DNA of 64,000 bases from positions 5,121,001 through 5,185,000 of the forward strand of contig NZ_AP017367.1 of the NCBI RefSeq assembly GCF_001548395.1, in the 5' to 3' direction. This document shows, one piece after another, positions 8,852 through 18,006 of the stretch. A model generated the notes under the pieces. The model was not told the origin of the DNA. It did no database searches and saw only the letters and a list, made by a program, of their open reading frames with translations. The position numbers and the translations under genes are program-made. Positions within the stretch are counted from its first letter, which is position 1, and the number at the start of each line of letters is the position of its first letter. This DNA is from Leptolyngbya sp. O-77 (lineage in GTDB: Bacteria; Cyanobacteriota; Cyanobacteriia; Elainellales; Elainellaceae).

Positions 8852-10918
8852 ATGGCTCCTGGTACTGTTAGAATCCTTGCTCATCTTGCATTCTGGGTAG
8901 ATAGTGCGGCTTTGCTAAATCTGCTAAAGCAACTCCAAGACATCATTCGCCGCTGGTGGTTGGAATTTACGCTCCAGACCAAGCTAATGGCGATCGGCAC
9001 GCTGATGGTGTCGCTGCTGATGAGCGGGCTGACCTTTTGGGCCGTGAACTCGATCCAGCAGGATGCGCGGCTCAACGACACGCGCTTTGGCAGCGACCTG
9101 GGCTTGTTGCTGTCGGCCAACGTCGCGCCGCTGGTGGGCGAAAACAACCTGACGGAACTGGCTCGTTTCTCCCAGCGCTTCTACAGCAGCACCTCCAGCG
9201 TCCGCTACATGCTCTACGCCGATGCCGATGGCGAAATTTTCTTCGGCATCCCCTATTCCCAGTCCGAGGTGCAAAACTCGCTCACCATCCGTCGCCGGAT
9301 GCAGCTTCCCGAAAACTTTAACCCGGCGCTGGAATATCCGATGGTGCGCCAACACCTCACGCCGGATGGAGAAGTGACGGATGTCTTCGTGCCGCTGAAC
9401 TACAACGGCAAGTATCTGGGCGTTTTAGCCATTGGCACAAACCCGAACCCCACCGTGGTCACGTCCTCTCACCTGACGCGAGACGTGACAATTGCCGTTT
9501 TCGTGTCCATCTGGGTGATGGTGATCTTGGGGGCGGTGTTTAACGCGCTGCAAATCACCAAGCCAATCAAGGAACTGCTGGTGGGTGTGAAAAACATTGC
9601 CGCCGGGAATTTTAAGCAGCGCATCGACCTGCCCTTTGGCGGAGAACTGGGCGAACTGATTCTGAACTTCAACGAAATGGCGGAGCGGCTGGAGCGCTAC
9701 GAAGAGCAAAACATCGAAGAACTGACCGCTGAAAAGGCCAAGCTGGAAACGCTGGTGTCTACGATTGCCGATGGGGCGGTGCTGCTCGATTCCGATATGG
9801 ATGTGATTTTGGTGAACCCCACGGCACGCCGCCTGTTTGGCTGGGACAACACGCCGGATTTGCTGGGGCAGCCCGTGCTAAACCTCCTGCCGGAGCCAGT
9901 CAAAGCAGCCCTCAGCCAGCCGCTGCAAGAGATTACGCAGGAAGGGCTATCGTCAGACATGCTGCGCGATCGCGCTGAATCAGAGTTCACCATCGCCGTG
10001 CCAGAACCCGTCAACCGGACGCTGCGGGTGCTGCTGAATACGGTGCTGGATCAGTCCCGCGAAAATGTGAAAGGCATCGCCATCACGGTGCAGGACATCA
10101 CCCGCGAGGTGGAGCTAAACGAAGCCAAAAGCCAGTTCATCAGCAACGTATCGCACGAATTGCGAACCCCGCTGTTTAACATCAAGTCGTTCATCGAAAC
10201 GCTGCATGAGTATGGCGAAGACCTAAGCAACGACGAGAAGCGGGAATTCCTGGAAACGGCAAACCGGGAAACCGATCGCCTGACGCGCCTGGTCAACGAC
10301 GTGCTGGATCTATCGCGTCTGGAGTCTAGCAAGCGCTATCACTTCGAGGCGATCGACCTGACGCAGCCCATCGAGCAGACCCTCCGCACCCATCAGCTCA
10401 ACGCCCGCGACAAGGCAATCGAACTGGTGCAGGATGTGGAGCCACACCTGCCGACGGTGCTAGGCAACTATGACCTGTTGCTGCAAGTGCTGAATAACCT
10501 GCTGGGCAACGCGCTGAAATTTACCCAGGCCGGCGGGCGCATCGCAGTTCGCGCCTACGCGATGGGCTGCGAACCGGAGCATCCCCACTTGGCAACCTGC
10601 GTGCGTGTGGAGGTGTCGGATACGGGCATTGGCATCGACGCTGAAGATCAGTCCTGCATCTTCGATCGCTTCTTCCGGGTGGAGAACCGGGTTCACACGC
10701 TGGAGGGCACAGGTCTGGGGCTGTCCATCGTGCGGAATATCATCGAAAAGCACCATAGCCGCGTGCATCTGGTGAGCGAAGTCGGCGTGGGGACAACCTT
10801 CTGGTTCGATCTGCCCGTGTTCCAGAAGGACACGCCGCTGCTGGATGGGGCGCTGAATAATGGCAAGACCATTGATTCTACTGCCACCCAGTCGCTAGAA
10901 CCACAGGTGGCGAAATGA
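8852..10918 (+). CDS. nblS: Sensor histidine kinase NblS/Hik33 (DspA, ycf26 family)
   Basis: A 688-residue membrane kinase. Helix one (about 44-66) and helix two (about 212-232) bracket an extracytoplasmic domain. A HAMP linker (about 233-285), PAS domain (about 300-415), HisKA and HATPase follow. The phospho-acceptor His is in SNVSHELRTPLFN, near residue 435. The catalytic N, G1 and G2 boxes are seen as NNLLGNALKFT, DTGIGI and GTGLGLSIV. The N-terminal stretch LLNLLKQLQ...LEFTLQTKLMAIGTLMVS and overall layout match the universal cyanobacterial kinase that works with RpaB (and NblR-type regulators) in high-light, cold, osmotic and nutrient-stress responses. A slightly later start is possible, because the first ~20 residues are unusual. 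Confidence 0.9.
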   Translation: MAPGTVRILAHLAFWVDSAALLNLLKQLQDIIRRWWLEFTLQTKLMAIGTLMVSLLMSGLTFWAVNSIQQDARLNDTRFGSDLGLLLSANVAPLVGENNLTELARFSQRFYSSTSSVRYMLYADADGEIFFGIPYSQSEVQNSLTIRRRMQLPENFNPALEYPMVRQHLTPDGEVTDVFVPLNYNGKYLGVLAIGTNPNPTVVTSSHLTRDVTIAVFVSIWVMVILGAVFNALQITKPIKELLVGVKNIAAGNFKQRIDLPFGGELGELILNFNEMAERLERYEEQNIEELTAEKAKLETLVSTIADGAVLLDSDMDVILVNPTARRLFGWDNTPDLLGQPVLNLLPEPVKAALSQPLQEITQEGLSSDMLRDRAESEFTIAVPEPVNRTLRVLLNTVLDQSRENVKGIAITVQDITREVELNEAKSQFISNVSHELRTPLFNIKSFIETLHEYGEDLSNDEKREFLETANRETDRLTRLVNDVLDLSRLESSKRYHFEAIDLTQPIEQTLRTHQLNARDKAIELVQDVEPHLPTVLGNYDLLLQVLNNLLGNALKFTQAGGRIAVRAYAMGCEPEHPHLATCVRVEVSDTGIGIDAEDQSCIFDRFFRVENRVHTLEGTGLGLSIVRNIIEKHHSRVHLVSEVGVGTTFWFDLPVFQKDTPLLDGALNNGKTIDSTATQSLEPQVAK

Positions 10919-11019
10919 TTCAGGTAGCGAAGTGATTTAGGATAGGCAGGGCACGGAAGAAACTCTACTCCGAGTGGATCGCCCCTTCCTGCTGCAATTT
11001 CCGCCAGAAATTCAGACTC

Positions 11020-12120
11020 CTAAGCGTTTGCTGCTCGAATTGCCTCGATAATTTGCAGGTTGGCCTTGGGAAAGGGAAACTGGTCTAGCTCTGCCGCTGT
11101 CACCCAGCGCACCTCGTCGCATTCGATGGGCTGGGGGTGGCCACTGAGGTGGCGGCAGTGATAGACATTCAGCGTGACGCGGAAATGGGTGTAGGCGTGG
11201 TCGATAACCATTAGGCGATCGCCCACTTCAATTTCAATGCCCAATTCTTCCCGAATTTCGCGGCGGATACAGTCTTGCACCGTTTCGCCCGGCTCGATCT
11301 TGCCGCCCGGAAATTCCCACAGCCCGCCTAGCAGTCCTTCGGGCTTGCGCCGATCGATCAGGATGTGTCCCTGCTCGTTCCAGATGACGGCCACGCCGAT
11401 TTGCTTGTGGGGCAGCGGGGCGCGAGTTTCGGCAATGGGCAATTCGTTCTGCATGTTTCGCTGATGGGCAAGACAGTAGGGTTGCCAGGGGCAGCGCAGG
11501 CAAGCGGGGTTGCGCGGGGTGCAGCAGGTCGCGCCCAGATCCATGAGCGCTTGGTTAAAATCTCGTGGACGCTGCGGATCGAGGATGGCTTCCGACGCTT
11601 GCCAGAGTGCAGCCAGAGCGCGACCAGGCGGCACTGCCAGCGCCAGCAGCCGCGCCAGCACTCGCTTCACATTACCATCCAAAATGGGCACGGGTTGGTT
11701 AAATGCGACACTGAGGATGCCCCCAGCGGTGGTGCGCCCAATGCCGGGGAGGGTAAGCGCCGTGGCCAGGTCAGCGGGAAACTGGCCGCCGTGTTGCTCG
11801 ACGATCACCTGGGCAGCACGATGCAGATTGCGGGCGCGAGCGTAGTAGCCTAGCCCTTCCCAGGCTTTGAGGACTTGGGTTTGCTCGGCGGCGGCTAGGG
11901 CAGTCACAGTGGGAAACTGCGTCAGCCAGCGCTCGTAGTAGGGGATTACCGTTTTTACCTGGGTTTGCTGGAGCATGATCTCCGAAATCCAGATGGCATA
12001 GGGGTCGCGGCTGTGTCGCCAGGGCAGCTCGCGGGCGTGGTCGGCGTACCAAATCAAGAGCGATCGCCGCAGTTCTGCAATATCCCCAACGATCAGCATT
12101 TCTGTCACCCGCCGTCGCAA
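11020..12120 (-). CDS. mutY: A/G-specific adenine glycosylase MutY
   Basis: MutY removes adenine mispaired with 8-oxoguanine. The 366-residue protein has the catalytic helix EIMLQQTQV, the helix-hairpin-helix LPGIGRTTAGGIL followed by ILDGNVKRVLAR with the catalytic Asp, and the iron-sulfur loop CCTPRNPACLRCPWQPYC, which supplies the spaced Cys ligands of a 4Fe-4S cluster. The C-terminal domain is NUDIX-like and here retains an intact-looking Nudix box (GGKIEPGETVQDCIRREIRE), so it may keep MutT-type activity in addition to 8-oxoG recognition. An alternative start at Met8 is possible. Confidence 0.95.
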   Translation of the reverse strand: MRRRVTEMLIVGDIAELRRSLLIWYADHARELPWRHSRDPYAIWISEIMLQQTQVKTVIPYYERWLTQFPTVTALAAAEQTQVLKAWEGLGYYARARNLHRAAQVIVEQHGGQFPADLATALTLPGIGRTTAGGILSVAFNQPVPILDGNVKRVLARLLALAVPPGRALAALWQASEAILDPQRPRDFNQALMDLGATCCTPRNPACLRCPWQPYCLAHQRNMQNELPIAETRAPLPHKQIGVAVIWNEQGHILIDRRKPEGLLGGLWEFPGGKIEPGETVQDCIRREIREELGIEIEVGDRLMVIDHAYTHFRVTLNVYHCRHLSGHPQPIECDEVRWVTAAELDQFPFPKANLQIIEAIRAANA

Positions 12121-12219
12121 AGTGAAAGCTCGATCGACCTACCAGATCGACCGAGCTAAAATCCCAAAAACAGGAGTTAAAATCCGAACCTTGACTCACA
12201 AGCAGACTCACAGACGCAC

Positions 12220-12552
12220 CTAGCCGACTTCGGGCACATCTTGGAGCGATCGCTCAAACGCCATGCGCTGCTCGGCGTTGCGGAGAAAGTAGCCGCTCAT
12301 CATTGCTGAGGCCAGCAAGCGACCCAAGTTCTCGCGGCTGGTCGTAATCGACACATCAAAATGCTCAGAGGGTAAGCCACCTAGCAGTCCAATGATATTG
12401 CGCTCCATGACCTGAAACACTTCCTGAGACCCAGGCTTGGAGAGTTGAGCGACCGTCTCAGGACTCATGGATTGAACATACTGCCAGAGCAGATTTCCCG
12501 ATTCTGCACCATCGCCAAACAGCTCTGAGATTTTGTTAGACGCATTGTTCAC
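12220..12552 (-). CDS. DUF760 family protein
   Basis: A 110-residue cyanobacteria/plastid-type protein recognised as DUF760 from the block NLLWQYVQSMSPETVAQLSKP, followed by a predicted helix ending GLLGGLPSEHFDVSITTSRENL and the segment LASAMMSGYFLRNAEQRM. It has no signal peptide or membrane helix. Function is unknown. It lies between mutY and ridA on the same strand, with gaps too wide to require an operon. Confidence 0.8.
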   Translation of the reverse strand: MNNASNKISELFGDGAESGNLLWQYVQSMSPETVAQLSKPGSQEVFQVMERNIIGLLGGLPSEHFDVSITTSRENLGRLLASAMMSGYFLRNAEQRMAFERSLQDVPEVG

Positions 12553-12680
12553 AGCAGTAACCTCGCTCAGACAGTGGTTATTGATTAATACTGTAACAAT
12601 CCTGTTGGGGTTGGGGGAGGTGGGTGAACCGAACCGCCAAGTGTCAATTGCGCGAATTTACCCCGACTTTTTAGCTTTGT

Positions 12681-13070
12681 TCAGGGATTCACAACCGCAA
12701 TACACTCGATTTCTACGCGCACATCCTTGGGCAGCCGCGCTACCTCCACGCAGGCCCGCGCCGGAGCCGTCGCCTCGTCAAAGACGCGAGTATACACGCT
12801 ATTCATAGCCCCAAAGTCATTCATATCAGCTAGGAAAACCGTCGTCTTGACCACATCGGCAAACGTCGCGCCCGCTGCCTTCAAAATCGCCTCCAGATTT
12901 GCCAGCACTTGCTCCGTCTGGGTAGACACCTCTTCGCCCACGATCGCCCCCGTTTCGGGATGCAGGGGAATCTGCCCTGCGACAAACACCAGTCGCCCCT
13001 GAGCGGCGATCGCCTGACTATAGGGCCCCACCGGAGCCGGAGCCGCCTCTGTCCGAATCACTTCCCGCAT
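12681..13070 (-). CDS. ridA: RidA family enamine/imine deaminase
   Basis: RidA proteins hydrolyse reactive 2-aminoacrylate-type enamines released by PLP enzymes. This 129-residue protein shows the full signature: APAPVGPYSQAI at the N-terminus, VFVAGQIPLHPETG, ANLEAILKAAG, and the C-terminal CVEVARLPKDVRVEIECIAV, whose Arg binds the substrate carboxylate. Length matches the trimeric family. A Nudix gene lies just upstream on the same strand (36-bp gap), so co-transcription is plausible. Confidence 0.93.
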   Translation of the reverse strand: MREVIRTEAAPAPVGPYSQAIAAQGRLVFVAGQIPLHPETGAIVGEEVSTQTEQVLANLEAILKAAGATFADVVKTTVFLADMNDFGAMNSVYTRVFDEATAPARACVEVARLPKDVRVEIECIAVVNP

Positions 13071-13105
13071 ACCATATCCTCCTCACCTTAGATTGATCCC
13101 AAGCG

Positions 13106-13537
13106 CTATCCCAACTTTGGCCGCAGCCCATGCTCCCGAAAATAGCGATAATCTCGCAAGATCCGGTCATGGTCAAAGCACAAATTGCTGGGTAAGTCCC
13201 AAATCTCAAACACGCCCAGATTTTTGGCATCGTCGCCTGCAAAGGGGTTGCCCTTGGCCGTTGCCAGAAACACGACGCTGAGAGTGTGGAGCCGGGGGTC
13301 GCGCTGTGGGTCAGAATACACTTGAAACTGCTCCGTCAGCTTGACTTGCAGCCCGGTTTCCTCAGCGGCCTCGCGCTCCGCAGCATCCTCTACCGACTCG
13401 CCATAGTCCACAAAGCCCCCCGGCAGGGCCCAGCCAAAGGGCGGGTTTAGCCGTTCGATTAGCACAATGGGTCGGTAGGGCCGATCCATGAGTTCAATGA
13501 TGATATCTACGGTGGGAACGGGATTCCTGTAGCTCAC
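13106..13537 (-). CDS. NUDIX hydrolase (ADP-ribose pyrophosphatase-like)
   Basis: A 143-residue protein with a perfect Nudix box, GGFVDYGESVEDAAEREAAE followed by ETGL, which matches GX5EX7REUXEEXGU and binds catalytic Mg2+. The preceding LPGGFVDYGES context and single-domain size fit ADP-ribose or nucleotide-sugar pyrophosphatases, but substrate cannot be fixed from sequence. It precedes ridA on the same strand. Confidence 0.88.
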   Translation of the reverse strand: MSYRNPVPTVDIIIELMDRPYRPIVLIERLNPPFGWALPGGFVDYGESVEDAAEREAAEETGLQVKLTEQFQVYSDPQRDPRLHTLSVVFLATAKGNPFAGDDAKNLGVFEIWDLPSNLCFDHDRILRDYRYFREHGLRPKLG

Positions 13538-13690
13538 AGGTCTATGTCTTTGAGGAATGTATAGACAGCACCAGACTTGCTAAGCAGCATAGACCCTTTT
13601 GGCGCGTCCGAATACCCTGATGCAATTTAACGTGAGCAAAATTTATTGTGTCGGGCGGCGGTGATGGTTTCAACTAGCAATTGGCAATAT

Positions 13691-14062
13691 CTAGCGGTGG
13701 CCCTGGAGCAGTTGCCTGACGGTCTTGAGCAACTCTGGCGGGTGAAAAGGCTTAGTGATGTAGGCATCTGCGCCCTGCTTCATGCCCCAGTAGCGGTCAA
13801 ATTCTTCGCTTTTAGTCGAGCAGATGAGGACGGGAATTTTTTGAGCGGCGGGGTCGTTTTTGATCCAGCGACAAAGCTCGTAGCCATTCATCTCCGGCAT
13901 GATCAGGTCAGTGATGACCAGATCCGGTGCGTTGGATTGGATCATTGCCTTGGCTTCAATGCCGTTGGTAGCCTCCATGACCTGCATTCCGTTGCCCTGA
14001 AGCAATTCCAAAAGCATTTGCCGCAACGTTTGGCTGTCGTCCACAATCAACACGGTTCTCAT
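13691..14062 (-). CDS. Single-domain CheY-like response regulator (PilG/PilH/PatA-type)
   Basis: I place the start at the ATG at 14062 (MRTVLIVDDSQTLRQ), because the longer frame adds 16 residues unrelated to receivers. The 123-residue REC domain has the acidic pair in IVDDS, the phospho-acceptor Asp in LVITDLIMPEMNGYELC, a Ser/Thr in LICSTKSEE and the Lys in YITKPFHP. There is no output domain. Such regulators act in twitching motility, phototaxis or hybrid-kinase phosphorelays. It is monocistronic in this window, so its kinase is unknown. Confidence 0.88.
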   Translation of the reverse strand: MRTVLIVDDSQTLRQMLLELLQGNGMQVMEATNGIEAKAMIQSNAPDLVITDLIMPEMNGYELCRWIKNDPAAQKIPVLICSTKSEEFDRYWGMKQGADAYITKPFHPPELLKTVRQLLQGHR

Positions 14063-14574
14063 GGTTTGTCTTGACTCCGGCTTGCTGGATGGGGGCTGGA
14101 CAAATCGCAAATCCCTTCAGGAGTATTCCCATTCTCGCTTAGAGAAGGCAGGACTGATGCAACCCTAGGGCGATCGCCCTAGAAAATTGCTCCACACAAT
14201 CCTTCCAGAATCTCGCCACAATCTCCAGAGTCCCTTCATAAAGAGTCTCAATCGATGGCATGATAAAGAATTAGGATTGCCTGACATACCTTAACAATTC
14301 CTCTCATTTAAGGCTGCGGCTGGAAAACCCTGTGGTGGGGCGAGAAGAGTTGGGTCAGGTTGCCGGATGCTGTGTTGAGCTGCCGATATCTGAATTCAAT
14401 TTAATTTGCAGGTATCTGAGCCATTTTTGGCAGTTTCACCAGGTTGCAGTTCTGTCCTGTCCAGGGTTTATGCTTAGCCATCGCGGACTAGCCATCACAC
14501 TGGGTCAGGATGGGGCCGGTCGGTAGCTGCCTCAATTTATATTGATGTTCTTGGATGGAAGGAGAACGATTTCT
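14063..14574. other. Intergenic region upstream of psbV
   Basis: This 512-bp gap between divergent genes (the regulator on minus, psbV on plus) must hold both promoters. The psbV ribosome-binding site AAGGAGA lies at 14559-14565. I see no other defined element. Confidence 0.4.
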
Positions 14575-15066
14575 GTGCTTAAGAGATACGTCTGGCTAGT
14601 TGTAGGGATAGCCCTTTTTATCTTCCAGGTTGTCGGTGGGGCTGCGATCGCCGCTGAACTCGACGCTGCGACGCGCACCGTGCCTCTCAATGCGGCAGGA
14701 GACACGATTACACTCACGCAAAAGCAGGTTGCAGACGGCAAACGCCTGTTTAACTATGCCTGTGGTCAGTGTCACGTCGGCGGCATCACCAAAACCGACC
14801 CTAACGTAGGGCTAGATCCCGAAACCCTGGCGCTGGCGACACCCCCGCGCACCAACATCGAAGCTCTGGTGGATTATATGAACAATCCCACCACCTATGA
14901 TGGACAGACCGAAATTTCGGAACTGCACCCCAGCACCAAGAGTACCGACATCTTCCCCAAGATGCGGAACCTGACCCAAGATGACCTGAAGGTGATTGCA
15001 GGACACATCCTAATTCAGCCTAAGGTGGTGGGAGCCAAGTGGGGCGGCGGTAAGATTTACTATTAA
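14575..15066 (+). CDS. psbV: Photosystem II extrinsic cytochrome c550
   Basis: PsbV binds the lumenal face of photosystem II and stabilises the Mn4CaO5 cluster. I choose a GTG start at 14575: it follows AAGGAGA at 14559-14565, and it gives a 163-residue precursor whose N-terminus (LKRYVWLVVGIALFIF) aligns with known PsbV. Signal-peptidase cleavage after AIA would leave a 137-residue mature protein beginning AELDAATRTVPL, the standard size. Haem attachment CGQCH is at 63-67; the second axial His is in AGHILIQPK. The C-terminus WGGGKIYY is characteristic. An ATG at 14542 would add 11 unrelated residues. Confidence 0.96.
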   Translation: MLKRYVWLVVGIALFIFQVVGGAAIAAELDAATRTVPLNAAGDTITLTQKQVADGKRLFNYACGQCHVGGITKTDPNVGLDPETLALATPPRTNIEALVDYMNNPTTYDGQTEISELHPSTKSTDIFPKMRNLTQDDLKVIAGHILIQPKVVGAKWGGGKIYY

Positions 15067-15448
15067 TCTCTACGCGGCTGATGTCTACTCGGTTGAGTTT
15101 CACAGGTTAGGGCAGCAGTTGTCTGTGCGGCATTTATCTGTGCTCAGTTTGTTTGCACCCAGTGCGAACGTCCGTAAGACATATATTCTTTTTGAGCAGC
15201 GGGTTTTGACAGCGCTTAGAGCGGTCAAGGCCCGTTTCGCTATAAAAACTACCCTGCCCCTTCTTTTGCCTTTTGTCTTCTGCTTCTTTACTCCATCAAT
15301 CGGATGTGCAGGGGTGAAGCGCGATGACAAAAGATGTAGTCGAGCGATCGTTATTTTCGGACGGAGCAGCCAGTATAGTCAGGCTTGTTCTGGTTAGGCG
15401 TGTCATGGTTTTACAGATGACCTCGGCGGCGCGATCGCCCTTCGCTAG
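15067..15448. other. Intergenic region after psbV
   Basis: This 382-bp gap has short frames on both strands that look like noise. One near 15119-15397 on the plus strand lacks codon bias and homology cues. I recognise no RNA gene or strong terminator. Confidence 0.4.
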
Positions 15449-16228
15449 ATGAGCGGTTTGGGTTCCAACCGACGACGCTGGCGGGCGGTGCAGGTTTCGG
15501 TCGTCCTGGGCGCTTGGCTATTGGGCGGCTGGTTGTTCTATGGCAATACCGTTTCACTAGTCGAGGGTTGGGGTTCTCTGCGGATGCTAGAGCCACAATT
15601 GCCAGCCGCCTCAATGCTGATGATTCCGGAGAGCAATCGGGAGATCGCCAGGAATCAGGGGTTGATGGAGGCGGCCGATACTTTCTGGAACGAGGCGGGC
15701 GATCGCTGGCAGCAGTTGTTTCAAGTCTGGTTGCCCCCTAACCTCTCGCCAGTGGGCGACTCGATTAAGCCGGGCAAACAGTCAGGTAAACCACCAGGTA
15801 AGCCACCAGGTAAACCACCAGATAAATCGCCAGATCAACCGGGCGATCGCCTGACGCTAGCAGATTTGGCGCGTCCTGTTGCTGCGCCTGCTACACCATT
15901 GCCCAGTTTGAACCTGCCTGCGCCGTGGTCAGCGACTCCGACCGAAGAGGGACTAGGGCGATCGCTCGCCATCTTTGGGGACAATCGACGCGCCGTGTGG
16001 GACGTTGCCTTTAGCCCAGATCAAGCGCATCTCGCCACCGCCAGCACCGATGGCGCGGTTCGCTTCTGGAACCTGAATGGTGGACTTGTGGAAACCTTTG
16101 AGGGACATCGCCGTGCAGTCTGGAGTGTTAGCTTTCGTCCCGATGGCAAATGGCTAGCCTCCGCCGGGGCAGACGGCACCGCTCGGATTTGGGAACTGCC
16201 CGCGTCGCTCAAGGCAGACCCTACCTGA
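15449..16228 (+). CDS. Membrane-anchored protein with two WD40 repeats
   Basis: This 259-residue protein has one N-terminal hydrophobic helix (about 14-33, VQVSVVLGAWLLGGWLFYG), a low-complexity linker of repeated GKPP units made by a 12-bp tandem repeat (about 15774-15825), and two C-terminal WD40 units (DNRRAVWDVAFSPDQAHLAT... and GHRRAVWSVSFRPDGKWLAS...GTARIWEL). Two repeats cannot close a beta-propeller alone, so it must oligomerise, complement another WD40 protein, or be a remnant of a larger gene. Partner and function are unknown. Confidence 0.75.
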   Translation: MSGLGSNRRRWRAVQVSVVLGAWLLGGWLFYGNTVSLVEGWGSLRMLEPQLPAASMLMIPESNREIARNQGLMEAADTFWNEAGDRWQQLFQVWLPPNLSPVGDSIKPGKQSGKPPGKPPGKPPDKSPDQPGDRLTLADLARPVAAPATPLPSLNLPAPWSATPTEEGLGRSLAIFGDNRRAVWDVAFSPDQAHLATASTDGAVRFWNLNGGLVETFEGHRRAVWSVSFRPDGKWLASAGADGTARIWELPASLKADPT

Positions 16229-16307
16229 TGTAGACGTTCCTTCGGTGGCGATCGCCCTACCGTGTTCCAAAACGCTTGAAACCCGTTCCCCTTGACCCAA
16301 GACAGAT

Positions 16308-16895
16308 ATGCCTCCTTCACCCAGCAGCCTTCTAGACTTTTGGTTTGGTGCGCCCGACGCGACAGACCGCAGCTACGAGCAGCGTCGCAAGCTGTGGTTT
16401 ACCAAAAAAAACAAAACAGACGAACAGATGCGCGATCGCTTCCTGGCGCTCTATGAGCAGGCCGCCAGGGGCGACCTGGACGAGTGGCAGGGGGAACCGC
16501 GTTCCTGTCTGGCGCTGGTGCTACTGCTAGATCAGATTCCGCGTAATATCTTTCGCAACACGCCCAAAGCCTTTGCCACGGACGCAAAGGCACTGGCGGT
16601 GAGCCAGGGGGCGATCGCCCGTGGGCTGGATCAGGCGCTGAATCCGCTGGAGCGGCTGTTTCTCTACCTACCGCTGGAACATAGCGAAAACCTGGCGCAC
16701 CAGCAGCAGTGTGTAGACTTGATGCAAAAGCTAGCGGCGATCGCCCCCGAACTCCACGACCCCTATGACTATGCTTTGCGCCACCGCGACATCATCCAGC
16801 GCTTCGGCCGCTTTCCCCATCGCAATCACATTCTGGGGCGACGCTCCACGCCAGAAGAAGTCGAATTTCTCAAGCAGCCCGGTTCGTCATTCTAG
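16308..16895 (+). CDS. DUF924 family protein
   Basis: A 195-residue cytoplasmic helical protein recognised as DUF924 by SLLDFWFGAPD near the start, ALVLLLDQIPRNIFRNTPKAFATD in the middle, LNPLERLFLYLPLEHSE, and the C-terminal FGRFPHRNHILGRRSTPEE. The family has a TPR-like fold and no established function. It stands alone, 79 bp after the WD40 gene on the same strand. Confidence 0.9.
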   Translation: MPPSPSSLLDFWFGAPDATDRSYEQRRKLWFTKKNKTDEQMRDRFLALYEQAARGDLDEWQGEPRSCLALVLLLDQIPRNIFRNTPKAFATDAKALAVSQGAIARGLDQALNPLERLFLYLPLEHSENLAHQQQCVDLMQKLAAIAPELHDPYDYALRHRDIIQRFGRFPHRNHILGRRSTPEEVEFLKQPGSSF

Positions 16896-16993
16896 CCAGA
16901 CTATTGTCACTCTAGGCAGACTATGTTAATTCTCGATTTTGGATTTGAAGGAAGAACGAAGAAGGAAGAATGAAGAGCGAAGAAGGAAGAACG

Positions 16994-17020
16994 AAAAATC
17001 CAAAATCCAAAATCTAAAAT
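16994..17020. repeat. AAAATCY heptamer array next to a GAAGAA-rich tract
   Basis: A purine-rich run of GAAGGAAGAAC-like units (about 16948-16996) passes into AAAATCC/AAAATCT heptamers just upstream of the amidase gene. The purine-rich units resemble the insertion that breaks the adh gene at 45673-45785. Confidence 0.65.
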
Positions 17021-17046
17021 CGGTGCAACGCTAGGAGACGACCCGC

Positions 17047-17754
17047 ATGGCAACCTGGATCAAAGAAACCGACTCTGCCATTTATCTGATGGAAGGTGGC
17101 TACTATCTGGAGCGAATTTTCAAAAAGCCCCGCGCCAATGGCGAAAAGGAACTCAACATTCGCCCCATGCACGAATGGTTTAAGCGAGCCGACGCGCCGG
17201 GGGGCATGGTGGTGGCGGTCGGCGTGCCCGGGCCAGAACCCCAGCCCAAGCCAGGAACCGGCCACGAAGGCGGCGGCTCTGGCGGAATGCCTAAACCCCA
17301 GGTGACGTTTATTCCGGCGCACCCGTCCAACTATCGCGCTCGCCGCGAAGGGTTCAAGATTAACAGCATTGTGTTTCACAACACGGTGGCTCCGGTGCAA
17401 AGCGCCATCAACACCTTCCAAAGCTCGACCTCGCAGGTGTCGGCGCACTACATCATCGACCGCTCTGGCGAAATTATCCAGATGGTGCAGGACGACTACT
17501 GCGCCTTTCATGCAGGCAATAAGGATGTGAATGATCGCTCGATCGGCATTGAACACGAAGCCACGCCTGCACAAAAGGGCTTTACGCCTGCCCAAGAAAA
17601 GGCCAGCATTACGCTGATTCGGTATTTACTGGATGCCTATGGGATTCCTAAGGCAAATATCGTGACCCATCGCAGCGTGCGGCCGACCCAGTGCCCCAGC
17701 CTAATTTTTGGGACAGACCCAGAGTTTCAGCAGTGGGTGATGCGAAATTTCTAG
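17047..17754 (+). CDS. N-acetylmuramoyl-L-alanine amidase (Amidase_2)
   Basis: A 235-residue protein. Residues about 100-232 form an Amidase_2/PGRP fold: IVFHNTV (first zinc His), SAHYIIDRSGEIIQMV, the conserved Tyr/His region around AFHAGNKD, SIGIEHEA, and VTHRSVRPTQCPS, with the second His and the Cys ligand. It cleaves the MurNAc-L-Ala bond. The N-terminal ~95 residues carry a small domain (WIKETDSAIYLMEGGYYLE...) and a Pro/Gly linker, and I see no signal peptide, so export or a cytoplasmic recycling role is unclear. Confidence 0.85.
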   Translation: MATWIKETDSAIYLMEGGYYLERIFKKPRANGEKELNIRPMHEWFKRADAPGGMVVAVGVPGPEPQPKPGTGHEGGGSGGMPKPQVTFIPAHPSNYRARREGFKINSIVFHNTVAPVQSAINTFQSSTSQVSAHYIIDRSGEIIQMVQDDYCAFHAGNKDVNDRSIGIEHEATPAQKGFTPAQEKASITLIRYLLDAYGIPKANIVTHRSVRPTQCPSLIFGTDPEFQQWVMRNF

Positions 17755-18006
17755 GAACTGGCGCTGCTTTAGGCTCCTGTATTTTTAAGGCTATCGAGAA
17801 GCCCCGCAGCGGTTTGCCCGATAATCCAAAATCCAAAATCCGCATCACTCCGGTTCCTCGTCCTTCTGGTTCCCCGTCCTGTATAACACTTCCTATCAAA
17901 CCTGTGCCCTGAGTTACGGCTGCGATCGGGTTGGGGCCGCAACATCAATACACCAATGCAGAGGGATGCCTCTCTCCCCAACCCTGCAATCCTGCATCGC
18001 CTCTCT

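Noticed and set aside
15119..15397. Plus-strand frame of 92 codons after psbV
   Set aside because: It has no ribosome-binding site, no recognisable family, and many rare residues in clusters.
15770..15840. Possible CRISPR-like short repeats
   Set aside because: They are 12-bp in-frame tandem repeats encoding a Gly-Lys-Pro-Pro linker without spacers. No CRISPR array was found anywhere in the window.
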